A stretch of 64,000 nt of DNA from Paenibacillus catalpae (GTDB taxonomy: Bacteria > Bacillota > Bacilli > Paenibacillales > Paenibacillaceae). The notes beneath the pieces were generated by a model that was not told the DNA's origin, made no database searches, and saw nothing but the letters and a program-made list of their open reading frames with translations. Of the stretch, positions 44,727 through 52,966 are shown in pieces. The DNA is taken from positions 558,001-622,000 of the forward strand of contig NZ_FOMT01000004.1 of NCBI RefSeq assembly GCF_900112695.1, written 5' to 3'. How positions within the stretch are numbered: the first letter of the stretch is position 1; each line of letters opens with the position of its first letter. Made by a program: the position numbers and the translations under genes.

Positions 44727-46556
44727 TTAACCGGCAGCTGTTGCGCCGCCGTTGCGGTAAGTAGGTACAAGATGCTGCAGGACGGCACGGATATCATCCG
44801 GATGCTGTCCAAGCACCTTTTCCATCTTGCGAATTTCGAAATCAAGCTCCTTGCGGTTGAGCTGTGCCGGTCTGCCGATGAAGATCCGGTTATGCTTCGT
44901 GGAAGATAAGCCTTCCTCATTCGTCAACAGCTCTTCATACAGCTTCTCGCCTTCACGCATACCCGAGAACGTGATATCGATATCGACATGCGGCTCGTAG
45001 CCCGACAAGCGGATCAGGTCGACCGCCAGATCGTAAATCTTAACCGGCTTGCCCATATCGAGGATAAATACCTCGCCGCCTTGGGCGAATGAGCCTGCTT
45101 GAATAACGAGCTGAACGGCTTCCGGAATCGTCATGAAGTAACGCACCATCTCCGGATGCGTAACCGTTACCGGGCCACCCTTCACAATCTGCTCCTTGAA
45201 GCGCGGAATAACGCTGCCGCGGCTGCCAAGCACGTTGCCGAACCTTACGGCTACAAACTTCGTATTGCTGTGCATGTCGAGAGACTGAATAAACATCTCG
45301 GCAATTCTTTTGGTCGTACCCATAACGCTCGTCGGGTTAACCGCTTTGTCCGTGGAGATCAGAACGAAGCGCTCCGCTCCATATGCATCTGCGCATTCGG
45401 CGACGTTTTTTGTTCCGAATACATTATTCTTAATCGCTTCCGCCGGGTTCCGTTCCATCAGCGGCACATGCTTATGCGCTGCGGCATGGAAGACAACCTG
45501 GGGCTTGAATTTGGCAAACACGCTGTCGATACGAGTCCGGTCCTGCACATCCGCGATAACCGTCTCAATCGGAAGGTGCGGGAACATGCCGCGCATCTCC
45601 ATCTCAATCGTATAAATACTGTTCTCGCCGTGTCCAAGAAGCAGCAGCTTGCTTGGAGCAAAAGGTGCAATCTGGCGGCAAAGCTCGGAGCCGATCGAAC
45701 CGCCTGCCCCTGTAACCAGAACAACTTTTTCCTGTACGTAGCCGGCAATATGCTCGAGATCCGTACGGATCGGGTCACGGCCGAGCAGGTCTTCCACGCT
45801 GACATCGCGCATGCGGCCTGCCGCGCCGCGGTTATCAATCATATCCTGAAGATCCGGTACGATCTTCAGCTTTGCTTTCGTTGTTTTGCAAAGGTTAACC
45901 AGCTCGGAGATTTGGGTCTTCGATACCGAAGGCATCGCGATAATAATCTCGTCGATATGGTGCGATTCCACAACACAAGCAATCTCGTGACGGTTGCCGA
46001 GGACTTGCAGTCCAAGAACATCCATCTGGTGCTTGTACGGGTCGTCATCAATAAAACCAACCGGCGTAACGCTGACGCCGTCGTTCTGCATCATTTCCTT
46101 GGCGATCATCGTACCGCAGCTTCCCGCTCCGATAATAAGGGCGCGGCGGCCGCCAGCCGGCTTGCTCACGCTGTATTTGTCACAGAAGATACGCCATGCA
46201 AGACGTGGAGCAGTCAGCAGCAGGAAAGTGCCTGCCGCGTGATGCAGCATAAGCAGCGGATGAGCTTCACCCTGCATCACCCACCAGGCAGCAAACGGAA
46301 CAACAGCAGAGATCAGGGAAACCTGCAGCAGACAGAGCATGTCCGAGATGCCGGTGTACTGCCAGATCCGGCGGTGAAGCCGGAGCCGGTGAAGCCGCCA
46401 GAAGCCAACAACCGCAGCTAACGCCCCGTAAGCCAGCCATGCAACAGCCCCGCCTTGAGGTACCGAAGGTTCAAGCGCAAATGCAATGGCGAAGCTGGCC
46501 AACACCGCTGCCAGATCCCCCGCCACAATAACTTTTGTCCGATAATGAGCCCGCAT
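44727..46556 (-). CDS. UDP-sugar 4,6-dehydratase, membrane CapD/EpsC type
   Basis: Encodes 609 residues. Four N-terminal TM segments (VIVAGDLAAVLASFAIAF and following) are joined by a nucleotide-binding domain (ALIIGAGSCGTMIAKEM) to an extended SDR domain starting near residue 280 with VTGAGGSIGSELCRQI. In the catalytic STDKAVNPTSVMGTTKR the usual Tyr is Met, as in PglF/WbpM/EpsC enzymes. It makes UDP-4-keto-6-deoxy-GlcNAc, the substrate of the EpsN- and EpsM-like enzymes in this locus. AGGAGGAATT precedes the ATG. Confidence 0.92.
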   Translation of the reverse strand: MRAHYRTKVIVAGDLAAVLASFAIAFALEPSVPQGGAVAWLAYGALAAVVGFWRLHRLRLHRRIWQYTGISDMLCLLQVSLISAVVPFAAWWVMQGEAHPLLMLHHAAGTFLLLTAPRLAWRIFCDKYSVSKPAGGRRALIIGAGSCGTMIAKEMMQNDGVSVTPVGFIDDDPYKHQMDVLGLQVLGNRHEIACVVESHHIDEIIIAMPSVSKTQISELVNLCKTTKAKLKIVPDLQDMIDNRGAAGRMRDVSVEDLLGRDPIRTDLEHIAGYVQEKVVLVTGAGGSIGSELCRQIAPFAPSKLLLLGHGENSIYTIEMEMRGMFPHLPIETVIADVQDRTRIDSVFAKFKPQVVFHAAAHKHVPLMERNPAEAIKNNVFGTKNVAECADAYGAERFVLISTDKAVNPTSVMGTTKRIAEMFIQSLDMHSNTKFVAVRFGNVLGSRGSVIPRFKEQIVKGGPVTVTHPEMVRYFMTIPEAVQLVIQAGSFAQGGEVFILDMGKPVKIYDLAVDLIRLSGYEPHVDIDITFSGMREGEKLYEELLTNEEGLSSTKHNRIFIGRPAQLNRKELDFEIRKMEKVLGQHPDDIRAVLQHLVPTYRNGGATAAG

Positions 46557-46621
46557 TATTAATTCCTCCTCTATTCCTTCTGATTGATCTATGTCTCTAT
46601 CTGATCAACGGTTGGTTCGTC

Positions 46622-47308
46622 TTACGTGCGATCCACGTACTCGTAATAAGGTCCCGCATCCCTGTGAGCGGTCTGGTTAAGCGCAATGCCTACAATTCTT
46701 GCCTGGACGAACTGCAGGGCATTTTTCGCTTTAATGGCATGCTGTCGTTTGCCGGTACGTGCATTAACCACCAGCAGCACACCGTCACATCTCGAAGCGA
46801 CGACCTGTGCATCGGTTACTGCCAGCACCGGCGGTGTATCGATCAGGACCATATCATACTGCTCGCGAAGCTTCCCAAGCAGATCATCCATACGGGAAGA
46901 TCCAAGGAGCTCCGACGGATTCGGCGGTACCGGTCCGGAAGTCAACACATCCAGTCCGGGAATCCGGCTTTCCTTGATAACCTCTTTCAGATCAGCCTGG
47001 CCAGATAAAACATGCGACAGTCCAGTACGGTTACTGAGGCCAAAGGTGAAATGCGCGGTTGGCTTTCGAAGATCGGCGTCAACAAGAATGATCCGCCGCT
47101 CCATCTGCGCATAAGTGACAGCCAAATTCATAATGGTCGTCGACTTGCCTTCCTCCGGACCTGCCGAGGTGACCATCAACAGCTGCAGCGGACGGTCCGT
47201 CTCGGCATATTGCAGATTTGTGCGCAAGGTACGGTAAGCTTCCGAAATCGGGGAAGTCGGGTTCGCGTCAGCTACGACCGGGCGAATCTTAAGATCACTG
47301 CGTGACAT
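46622..47308 (-). CDS. Capsular/exopolysaccharide tyrosine kinase (EpsB/CpsD-like)
   Basis: BY-kinase cytoplasmic subunit of 228 residues. Walker A SAGPEEGKSTT (about 49-59), Walker A' IILVDADLRKPT, Walker B MVLIDTPPV, and a C-terminal Tyr cluster (PYYEYVDRT) for autophosphorylation. It is activated by the membrane modulator encoded just upstream, whose gene it overlaps by 14 bp, and tunes polymer export and length. Confidence 0.92.
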   Translation of the reverse strand: MSRSDLKIRPVVADANPTSPISEAYRTLRTNLQYAETDRPLQLLMVTSAGPEEGKSTTIMNLAVTYAQMERRIILVDADLRKPTAHFTFGLSNRTGLSHVLSGQADLKEVIKESRIPGLDVLTSGPVPPNPSELLGSSRMDDLLGKLREQYDMVLIDTPPVLAVTDAQVVASRCDGVLLVVNARTGKRQHAIKAKNALQFVQARIVGIALNQTAHRDAGPYYEYVDRT

Positions 47309-48059
47309 TGGGTTTGTCCCCCTCCTTTCCTATTGCTGCTTTAACTGCGGCCAGAGCCCTCGGCTTCAGATCGCCTTGCTTAATATTCGGTATGGCTGCC
47401 AGCGTAGGAAGGCCAAGATACCGTTCCACATCGCTTTCCGTCCGTAACGTATCGTCAAAATAATTCAAGGCCAGTACCAGCGTTATCGACAGCAGGAGTG
47501 CAGCGACAAATCCGATGGCGGTGTTCAGCTTCGTATCCGGCTTCACCTTTACTGGCTGATCATTGGAGTCAGCGGTATGAAGGATATACACGTTGTCGAC
47601 CTTCATAATGAGCGGGATCTGCTGTTGGAACACAAAGGAGACCGTATTGACGACCTTTGCCGCTCTCACGTAATCCGTGTCCAGATAAGAGATCGTGACA
47701 ACCTGCGTGCCATTCACCGAGCTGAACCGGATATTACGCATCAGCTGATCCGTTGTCAGTCCAAGCTCGGGATGCTTCTCCACCACCAGGTCCATAATGG
47801 CCGGGGTCCGGATAATTTCCTTGTACGTATTAATTAAGCTTAAATTCGTGTTGATCATATTCAGATCCAGCTTGAACGATCCTGCCTGACCCGCTGTCGA
47901 GTTGACGATCAGCTTCGTATTGGCTTGATAGACTGGCTTCATCACCCATGCACTGTAGGCACCCGCCGCAGCCGCACCGAGGACGGTCACAAGAATGACA
48001 AGCCAAAGCTTTTTCCGAACGAGCCACACTATTTCCTTTAAATCCAATTGGCTGCTCAA
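47295..48059 (-). CDS. Polysaccharide chain-length regulator / kinase modulator (EpsA/CpsC-like)
   Basis: Wzz-family membrane protein of 254 residues with TM1 (LWLVILVTVLGAAAAGAY) and TM2 (NTAIGFVAALLLSITLVLAL) flanking an extracellular domain. The C-terminal end (TLRTESDVERYLGLPTLAAIP) contacts the kinase. The ATG at 48077 overlaps the GGAGG ribosome binding site; TTG at 48059, 11 bp after it, is more likely. It is the first gene of the locus and lies beside a ~1.5-kb gene-free region. Confidence 0.88.
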   Translation of the reverse strand: MSSQLDLKEIVWLVRKKLWLVILVTVLGAAAAGAYSAWVMKPVYQANTKLIVNSTAGQAGSFKLDLNMINTNLSLINTYKEIIRTPAIMDLVVEKHPELGLTTDQLMRNIRFSSVNGTQVVTISYLDTDYVRAAKVVNTVSFVFQQQIPLIMKVDNVYILHTADSNDQPVKVKPDTKLNTAIGFVAALLLSITLVLALNYFDDTLRTESDVERYLGLPTLAAIPNIKQGDLKPRALAAVKAAIGKEGDKPNVTQ

Positions 48060-48798
48060 AACGACAATAACCTCCATCCCTTTCCATCAACATTCGACTT
48101 TGATTATGTCACAAGGGTTATGGGAACATAGAGGGAAGAAGGTAATATTTTCAATTAGGCGGCTGTTATCATTTTTTGATGATGGATGACATGCTGAATT
48201 TCCTATGATTTCATATTTCTAATCAAGAATTAATCGTATGGAGAGAAATATTTCCAGTAAATTCATGTGTTTTTGTGTGCAAAAATGATATAAAACTAGG
48301 TATTCCATACACAACCATAGGTACAGTATCAGGACAGGCGGGAAAGTGGCGTTCTGCCGCATAGGAGCAGGCTTTAGCGGATATGGAAGGCAGAGGAAAT
48401 TGCTACAGTTAGTCGCAGCGAAATACGAATGCAAGGGACTTTGGCCATACAGCCGGCAAATAGTCGGGATAATGCCCGGTCGTATCAAAACGATAAGAAC
48501 ATTCTCATAATCCGTTACCCTCCCGGTTTCCTGCCCGATGGCCTAGGTTTGTCGGTATTTTAGAGTCAAATGGTCCTGAAAGGGTCGGATCAGGTAGAAT
48601 TGGAGATTTTAAGTAAGCGCTTTAATTAAATTTGTTACGTCAATGCCTGTCAATTCCGACCGTTCGCATTGAAAATAACAACTTTTCCACTCCATTCCAC
48701 GCATCACCTATGTACCAATTGTAAAATGAGCTAGTCCAGCGGTAGGACGATGGACAATTGGCTTAACTGTCAGAGCAGCCGATTTGCGAGTCCCGTAG
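48060..48798. other. Gene-free leader region upstream of the polysaccharide locus
   Basis: No supported gene on either strand. It should contain the promoter of the locus on the minus strand, but I cannot fix one. AAGTAAGCGCTTTAA (48611-48625) has an AAGCGCTT core like CcpA sites, though it is ~550 bp from the start codon. I looked for a cyclic di-GMP riboswitch here and did not see one. Confidence 0.5.
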
Positions 48799-49264
48799 TC
48801 CGCGAGGACCCTATGAGAACAAGCCATTTATATCCGAAATACCTCATATTTCGCCCTTTTCTCTCGGCTCCGTCACCGCTAATACCCTGCTTTTATCCAT
48901 ATTTCGCGACTACACCATCCGTAAAACCTCGTATTTCGCTCGGATTTTGGGTCATATCCATTGCAATACATCTGGGTTCGCTCGATCAATCATGACTGCT
49001 TCACCATTATTACACTGCTTTTGCTCACTCCTCGTGACTGTGTCATTTGCCATATCTTTAACCTTTCTCGATCCTCGCTACCGCGCCACCTTCAACATAC
49101 CTGCCTTTGCTCAAGCTCCATGCTATATCTACCGCCATACCTACCTTCGCTCGATCCTCGCGACCAACTTCACCCGCAATACCTCCTCTATCGTTTATTT
49201 CCCTTGCCATACTCCCCGCAGCACTTCTGTTTGCACTCACACCGTGCGTGCCACATTGGATTTG
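48799..49264. repeat. Degenerate tandem array, ~42-bp period, 10-11 units
   Basis: Unit starts align at 48841, 48884, 48926, 48968, 49012, 49054, 49099, 49139, 49181 and 49223 (steps 43, 42, 42, 44, 42, 45, 40, 42, 42), with a weaker unit from 48799. Each opens near ACCTgCTTTCGCTC, has a middle near GATCCTCGCGAC, and ends near CACCCGCAAT. Units at 49139 and 49054 are the clearest. Open frames cross it on the plus strand but have no ribosome binding site. Confidence 0.75.
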
Positions 49265-49308
49265 CTCCAATGTCACTCTGCAATTTGGCTAAATCACAGT
49301 CTCTACGA

Positions 49309-49437
49309 TGGATTTTATCCAGTAGAATCTGCCGATTTAATTGTAGTTGGATGAATCATGCCCTTTTTACTGGATGAAATCCAACGTACTGACATGAGTT
49401 AGCTCGAAGTAACCCTTTACGCTGGATGAAATCCAGC
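49309..49437. repeat. Three TGGAT-N3-ATCCA palindromes
   Basis: TGGATTTTATCCA (49309-49321), TGGATGAAATCCA (49371-49383) and GCTGGATGAAATCCAGC (49421-49437), plus a half-site near 49347. They follow the 42-bp array and match the single site at 15045-15061. Confidence 0.7.
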
Positions 49438-49478
49438 CTAGTCTTGCCAGCAGCAAACTCGCCCTAGTTCGAAAGCAC

Positions 49479-49525
49479 AAAAAGACCCAGCCAGGTCTCT
49501 GTCGACGCGGCTGGGCGATTTTTTT
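49479..49525 (-). terminator. Terminator of the EmrB-type exporter gene
   Basis: CCCAGCC pairs with GGCTGGG in a longer imperfect stem, with A/T runs on both sides, so it can act in either direction. Confidence 0.8.
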
Positions 49526-49537
49526 CTTCTATATATA

Positions 49538-50971
49538 TTAGTTGCTCGTTTCAACTCGATTAGCTGCTGCTGGACCTTCTTTTCCCGCTGGCACAGTCCG
49601 GTTATCCCGATTCAAGAACGTTACCGACAAGAAACCGATGGCGAGCATGCCGGCGAGCACAAACAGAGCAGGAACGAGATGGTCACCAAAGACCTCAGGC
49701 GATGTAATCGCACCGCCGCTTTCGAAGACAAGACCGCTGATGGCTACACCAAATACTCCGCCAAGCTCACGGGATGCATTGCTCAGACCGCTGGCCTCAC
49801 CCGCCGCATGCTCCGGAACGGATGTCAGAATGCCGTGGGAGAGCGGGGTAAAGCTAAAGCCCATGCCTGCACCAGCTGCGACCATTGCCGGAACGATATA
49901 GCCAAATGGGAAGATCGCACCCTTGCCAATAATAAGGCAGGCGATAAAGATCATCGCGGCCGTCTGCAGGAATAATCCAAAGAGCAATATCCGTTTGGAA
50001 CCAAATCGGCCAACCAATAATCCGGCAAGCGGCGCGCAGATCATCGTGCAGACGGTCCATGCCATCTCTCTCACACCCGCTCCAAGTGCAGAATAGCCTT
50101 GGGCTTGCTGCAGAAACAACGTGAGCAGGAAGATCGCACCGAAGATTCCGGCATTCATCCAAAAGCCGGCTGACAAATAGGCACTATACGTCCGGTTACG
50201 GAAATAGGAAAATTGGACGAAGGGCTGCTTCCTGCTGCGCTCCCAGAAGTAGAACGCCAGCAGCAGGACCACACCGCCGGCAATAGCCCCCCAGACACTA
50301 ATCGAATCCCAGCCTTCCGAGTTACCGCGCATTAATCCAAACACAATGCCAAACAACGATGCGCCCAGAAGCACAATACCCGGCAGGTCCAAAGGCTTGC
50401 GCTCTCCTTTTGATTCCGGCAGCCACATTGCGCCAAGGATAACGGCAAGGATACCAATCGGTACGTTAATCCAGAATACCATTTCCCACGGTGCGCCATT
50501 GACGATAATCCCGCCGACCAAAGGTCCAATCGACAGTCCCAGCCCGGAAATGCCGGACCATAGGCCGATAGCTGCGGCACGTTTTTCAGGAGGAAAGGCC
50601 GCATTAACGAGCGTTAAACTGAGCGGAATGATGGCCGCACTGCCGATTCCCTGCAGAGCTCTTGATAGCGACAGCTCAATAGAGCTGGTACTAAGGGCAG
50701 AAGCAAGCGAACCTAGGGTGAACAGGACAATGCCGAGCAAAAACATTTTTTTACGGCCAAAACGGTCGCCAATCGCACTGAACGGGACGAGCAGCACCGC
50801 AAAAGCCAAGGTGTAAGCATTGAGGAACCATTGCAGATCGGACATTTCGGCATGAAAATCCTCCTGGATGGAAGGCAGTGCCACCCCGATAACCAGATTG
50901 TCGAGCATCGCCATAAACAGGGCAATACAAGTTACTACAAGCAGGCGAACACGAGAAGCAGTCGTTAACAT
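49538..50971 (-). CDS. MFS drug exporter, DHA2 (EmrB/QacA) family
   Basis: Proton antiporter of 477 residues with 14 hydrophobic segments. TM1 motif D1 LFMAMLDNLVIGVALPSIQ, motif A AIGDRFGRKKMFLLG, and motif C LGLSIGPLVGG fit the family. GGAGAGAT lies before the ATG. A TetR-type operator is 28 bp upstream of the start codon, and the TetR gene lies upstream on the same strand, so induction by a toxic substrate is likely. Confidence 0.92.
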   Translation of the reverse strand: MLTTASRVRLLVVTCIALFMAMLDNLVIGVALPSIQEDFHAEMSDLQWFLNAYTLAFAVLLVPFSAIGDRFGRKKMFLLGIVLFTLGSLASALSTSSIELSLSRALQGIGSAAIIPLSLTLVNAAFPPEKRAAAIGLWSGISGLGLSIGPLVGGIIVNGAPWEMVFWINVPIGILAVILGAMWLPESKGERKPLDLPGIVLLGASLFGIVFGLMRGNSEGWDSISVWGAIAGGVVLLLAFYFWERSRKQPFVQFSYFRNRTYSAYLSAGFWMNAGIFGAIFLLTLFLQQAQGYSALGAGVREMAWTVCTMICAPLAGLLVGRFGSKRILLFGLFLQTAAMIFIACLIIGKGAIFPFGYIVPAMVAAGAGMGFSFTPLSHGILTSVPEHAAGEASGLSNASRELGGVFGVAISGLVFESGGAITSPEVFGDHLVPALFVLAGMLAIGFLSVTFLNRDNRTVPAGKEGPAAANRVETSN

Positions 50972-50998
50972 TTTTAAATCTCTCCTTATTTTGGTTTT

Positions 50999-51016
50999 TT
51001 ATTTATTGATTAATAA
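50999..51016. promoter_or_regulatory. TetR operator site 1 (exporter side)
   Basis: TTATTTAT-TG-ATTAATAA, an 18-bp palindrome with one mismatch, 28 bp upstream of the exporter ATG. Confidence 0.7.
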
Positions 51017-51132
51017 ATACAAGCTCAAAAAAAATAAGCTTAAACAGGATGGCGGATCTTACGGCTGCGAGTCTTCGAAGACTTACGGGGCAAACGGGGC
51101 GTATCAGTCACAGTAGGCTCCCCTTTCGATTA

Positions 51133-51150
51133 TTATTTATTGATAAATAA
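51133..51150. promoter_or_regulatory. TetR operator site 2 (middle)
   Basis: TTATTTAT-TG-ATAAATAA has perfect 8-bp arms. It lies in the 315-bp gap between the exporter and tetR genes, ~135 bp from site 1. Confidence 0.75.
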
Positions 51151-51158
51151 ATGAATCC

Positions 51159-51230
51159 CGCAAGCGATAACGGATGCGCCTTCCATAGGAGGTGCGGCAA
51201 CCGTTTCGCGATTAAAAGGCTCAGTATAAG
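51159..51230. repeat. ~70-bp dispersed repeat, copy 1
   Basis: Runs from CGCAAGCGATAAC through GCGCCTTCCATAGGAGG and GTTTCGCG to AGTATA. Copy 2 is at 54392-54465 on the same strand. The inner CCTTCC-ATA-GGAGG can fold. Confidence 0.7.
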
Positions 51231-51286
51231 GATATATGCGACTTCGACTAGAGGTTGACTTTAAAACCTGCAGCCGAAGCTGCCTC

Positions 51287-51835
51287 CTACTTTTCTGTAA
51301 GACCCAGCTGCCCCAAGTCTGCCAGCACGGGAAGCTGGAGAATTTCGGACATCGTAATGACCATGCCGCAAGCAATAAAGGTTGAGGCCTGCTGACTTGG
51401 ATTTGGAATCCCTGCCCGATCGAAACGTTCTGCTATCACCTGATGCACCTCGGCAAATCTCTGCTTCACGATCTCCCGGACATTCGGCTCAGGTGTCGTA
51501 TAGGACTGCATGCACAGCAGCGTTTCATCCCGATGTGTGGCCATCAGCTCGTTAAAGGCGTTTCCCATCTGATGGTGGAGAAATTCCGGCGGAGCTTCTA
51601 CCGTAGAGAAGGCGTGCATCAATCGTTTCTGTGCTCTCTCCAGTACAGCCAGGTATAATCCTTCCTTCGTCTTGAAGAAGTGGAACACATAGGGCTGAGT
51701 GACCCCAACCTCCGCAGCAACCATACCTGTAGTTGTCTTGTAGTACCCGTTATTCGCAAATAGCGAGGCGGCTGCATCTAAAATCTGTTCTTTCCGGTTC
51801 GTTACAGCGTGGAAGTCTTTTTCTCTTGGCGTCAT
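51287..51835 (-). CDS. TetR family repressor of the drug exporter
   Basis: DNA-binding repressor of 182 residues. The N-terminal HTH is at residues ~15-60 (ILDAAASLFANNGYYKTTTGMVAAEVGVTQPYVFHFFKTKEGLY), and the rest is the ligand-binding bundle. TTG six bases upstream abuts the GAGG site, so ATG 51835 is preferred. A matching operator lies 17 bp upstream, pointing to autoregulation. It lies upstream of and collinear with the exporter. Confidence 0.9.
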   Translation of the reverse strand: MTPREKDFHAVTNRKEQILDAAASLFANNGYYKTTTGMVAAEVGVTQPYVFHFFKTKEGLYLAVLERAQKRLMHAFSTVEAPPEFLHHQMGNAFNELMATHRDETLLCMQSYTTPEPNVREIVKQRFAEVHQVIAERFDRAGIPNPSQQASTFIACGMVITMSEILQLPVLADLGQLGLTEK

Positions 51836-51851
51836 AGGCAACCTCGTTTAT

Positions 51852-51869
51852 TTATTTATCAATAAATTA
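51852..51869. promoter_or_regulatory. TetR operator site 3 (tetR side)
   Basis: TTATTTAT-CA-ATAAATTA, one mismatch from perfect symmetry, 17 bp upstream of the tetR ATG. Confidence 0.7.
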
Positions 51870-51923
51870 CTGTATAGGATTGGAAATGTCAACTGTTTTT
51901 TCGCGGAAAATGTTCCGGAGAAG

Positions 51924-51950
51924 GAAAAAGCCGACGGAAGGTCGGCTTTT
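51924..51950 (-). terminator. Terminator of the aminoglycoside kinase gene
   Basis: AAAGCCGAC and GTCGGCTTT form a perfect stem with T-runs on the minus strand. Confidence 0.82.
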
Positions 51951-52012
51951 GGGGTTGCTTCAAGGGGTCTTGGAGAGCTCGGAGCTGCTGTTGGAGCAAG
52001 CAGGAAACGAGC

Positions 52013-52936
52013 TTAAGGCAGCTCGTCAAGCAGCTCCTCGAACCAATAGGCTTTCTCCAGCGCGGCGGGGATATCGCCGACGCCGTCTTCGTCGCACCAT
52101 GCGGTTGACAGCACTGCATGGGCGAACCCCCACGCCAGCAGCCTGGCGTGGTCCAGACCAAGCGCGCCGCATAACAGAAGTACGCGGCGCCGGATCACTT
52201 CCCGCTGCCCCTTCGGCGGCAGCTGGTTCAAGAGCAGCGGAATCGTTCCGTATTCCGCTTCCCCAACCACACCCTTCGGGTCAATGGCCAGCCATACCGG
52301 CCCGCCATGACCCGAAGACAAAATATTCCCATGGTGCAGGTCACCATGGAGCAGAAACAACTCGCCGCCCTCTTCGAGCAGGCGGCGGAACGTCTCCTCC
52401 GCGCGGCTGACCACGCGCTCCGGCAGCGGCCCCGTGCCGCCGCCATGCCGCTGGCGCAGCCTGGCGAAGCCCGCGGCCCAGTCCGCTACGGACGGGAATT
52501 CTCCCCCGTCCGGTGCGGGAACAACCAGCCGCCGCATCACCTCGGCGGCGGCCAACGTCCTGTCGTCGTCGCTAAGCTCCGACTCCGCCAGCATCAAACC
52601 AGGCTTAGCGCGCTCAATAAGCAGCGCGCCCCGCTCCTCGTCCGCGGCCAGCAAGCGTACCGCGCCGCGGCCATCGTACAACCTCAAAGCCGCAAGCTCC
52701 GTGCGGAATTCCCGGCTTGGCACAACAAGCTTCAGCACGGCTTCCGTCCCATCCCGCAGCACGGCCGGGGCAACAAAATTAAAGGACAAGGTAAAAGGAG
52801 ACGGCAATTCCACCGTCATCTCCCATTTTTCCTCGCAATCTAGCAGCAGCTTATCAAATTCCGCCAGCCACTGCTCACCTTTTTCACCGTGAACCGATTT
52901 GATTGTCTGACACAAATGCTCTGAAATCTGCATCAT
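52013..52936 (-). CDS. Aminoglycoside 6-phosphotransferase-like kinase (APH(6)/hydroxyurea kinase family)
   Basis: Encodes 307 residues of the APH fold. The catalytic loop is LLHGDLHHGNIL (Asp near residue 202) and the Mg-binding motif is AIDPKGVVGEAEYG, a pattern particular to streptomycin 6-kinase family proteins. The N-lobe has AVLKLVVPSREFRTELAALRLYDG. Two adjacent ATG codons follow GGGGGAGAG; I used the first. It may confer low-level streptomycin resistance or act on another small molecule. Its high GC relative to the neighbours may mark a different origin. Confidence 0.85.
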   Translation of the reverse strand: MMQISEHLCQTIKSVHGEKGEQWLAEFDKLLLDCEEKWEMTVELPSPFTLSFNFVAPAVLRDGTEAVLKLVVPSREFRTELAALRLYDGRGAVRLLAADEERGALLIERAKPGLMLAESELSDDDRTLAAAEVMRRLVVPAPDGGEFPSVADWAAGFARLRQRHGGGTGPLPERVVSRAEETFRRLLEEGGELFLLHGDLHHGNILSSGHGGPVWLAIDPKGVVGEAEYGTIPLLLNQLPPKGQREVIRRRVLLLCGALGLDHARLLAWGFAHAVLSTAWCDEDGVGDIPAALEKAYWFEELLDELP

Positions 52937-52966
52937 TCACTCTCCCCCGGCACTACTTATGCAGTA

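Noticed and set aside
48611..48625. CcpA catabolite site
   Set aside because: Only the AAGCGCTT core fits and it is far from the only nearby gene start; kept as a remark, not a feature.
48060..48798. Cyclic di-GMP or other riboswitch in the leader of the eps locus
   Set aside because: I looked for the conserved GEMM and other aptamer blocks and could not assemble any.
48947..49377. Two overlapping plus-strand frames of 135-138 residues across the 42-bp array
   Set aside because: No ribosome binding site, neither frame is favoured, and composition follows the DNA repeat. Treated as a non-coding repeat.
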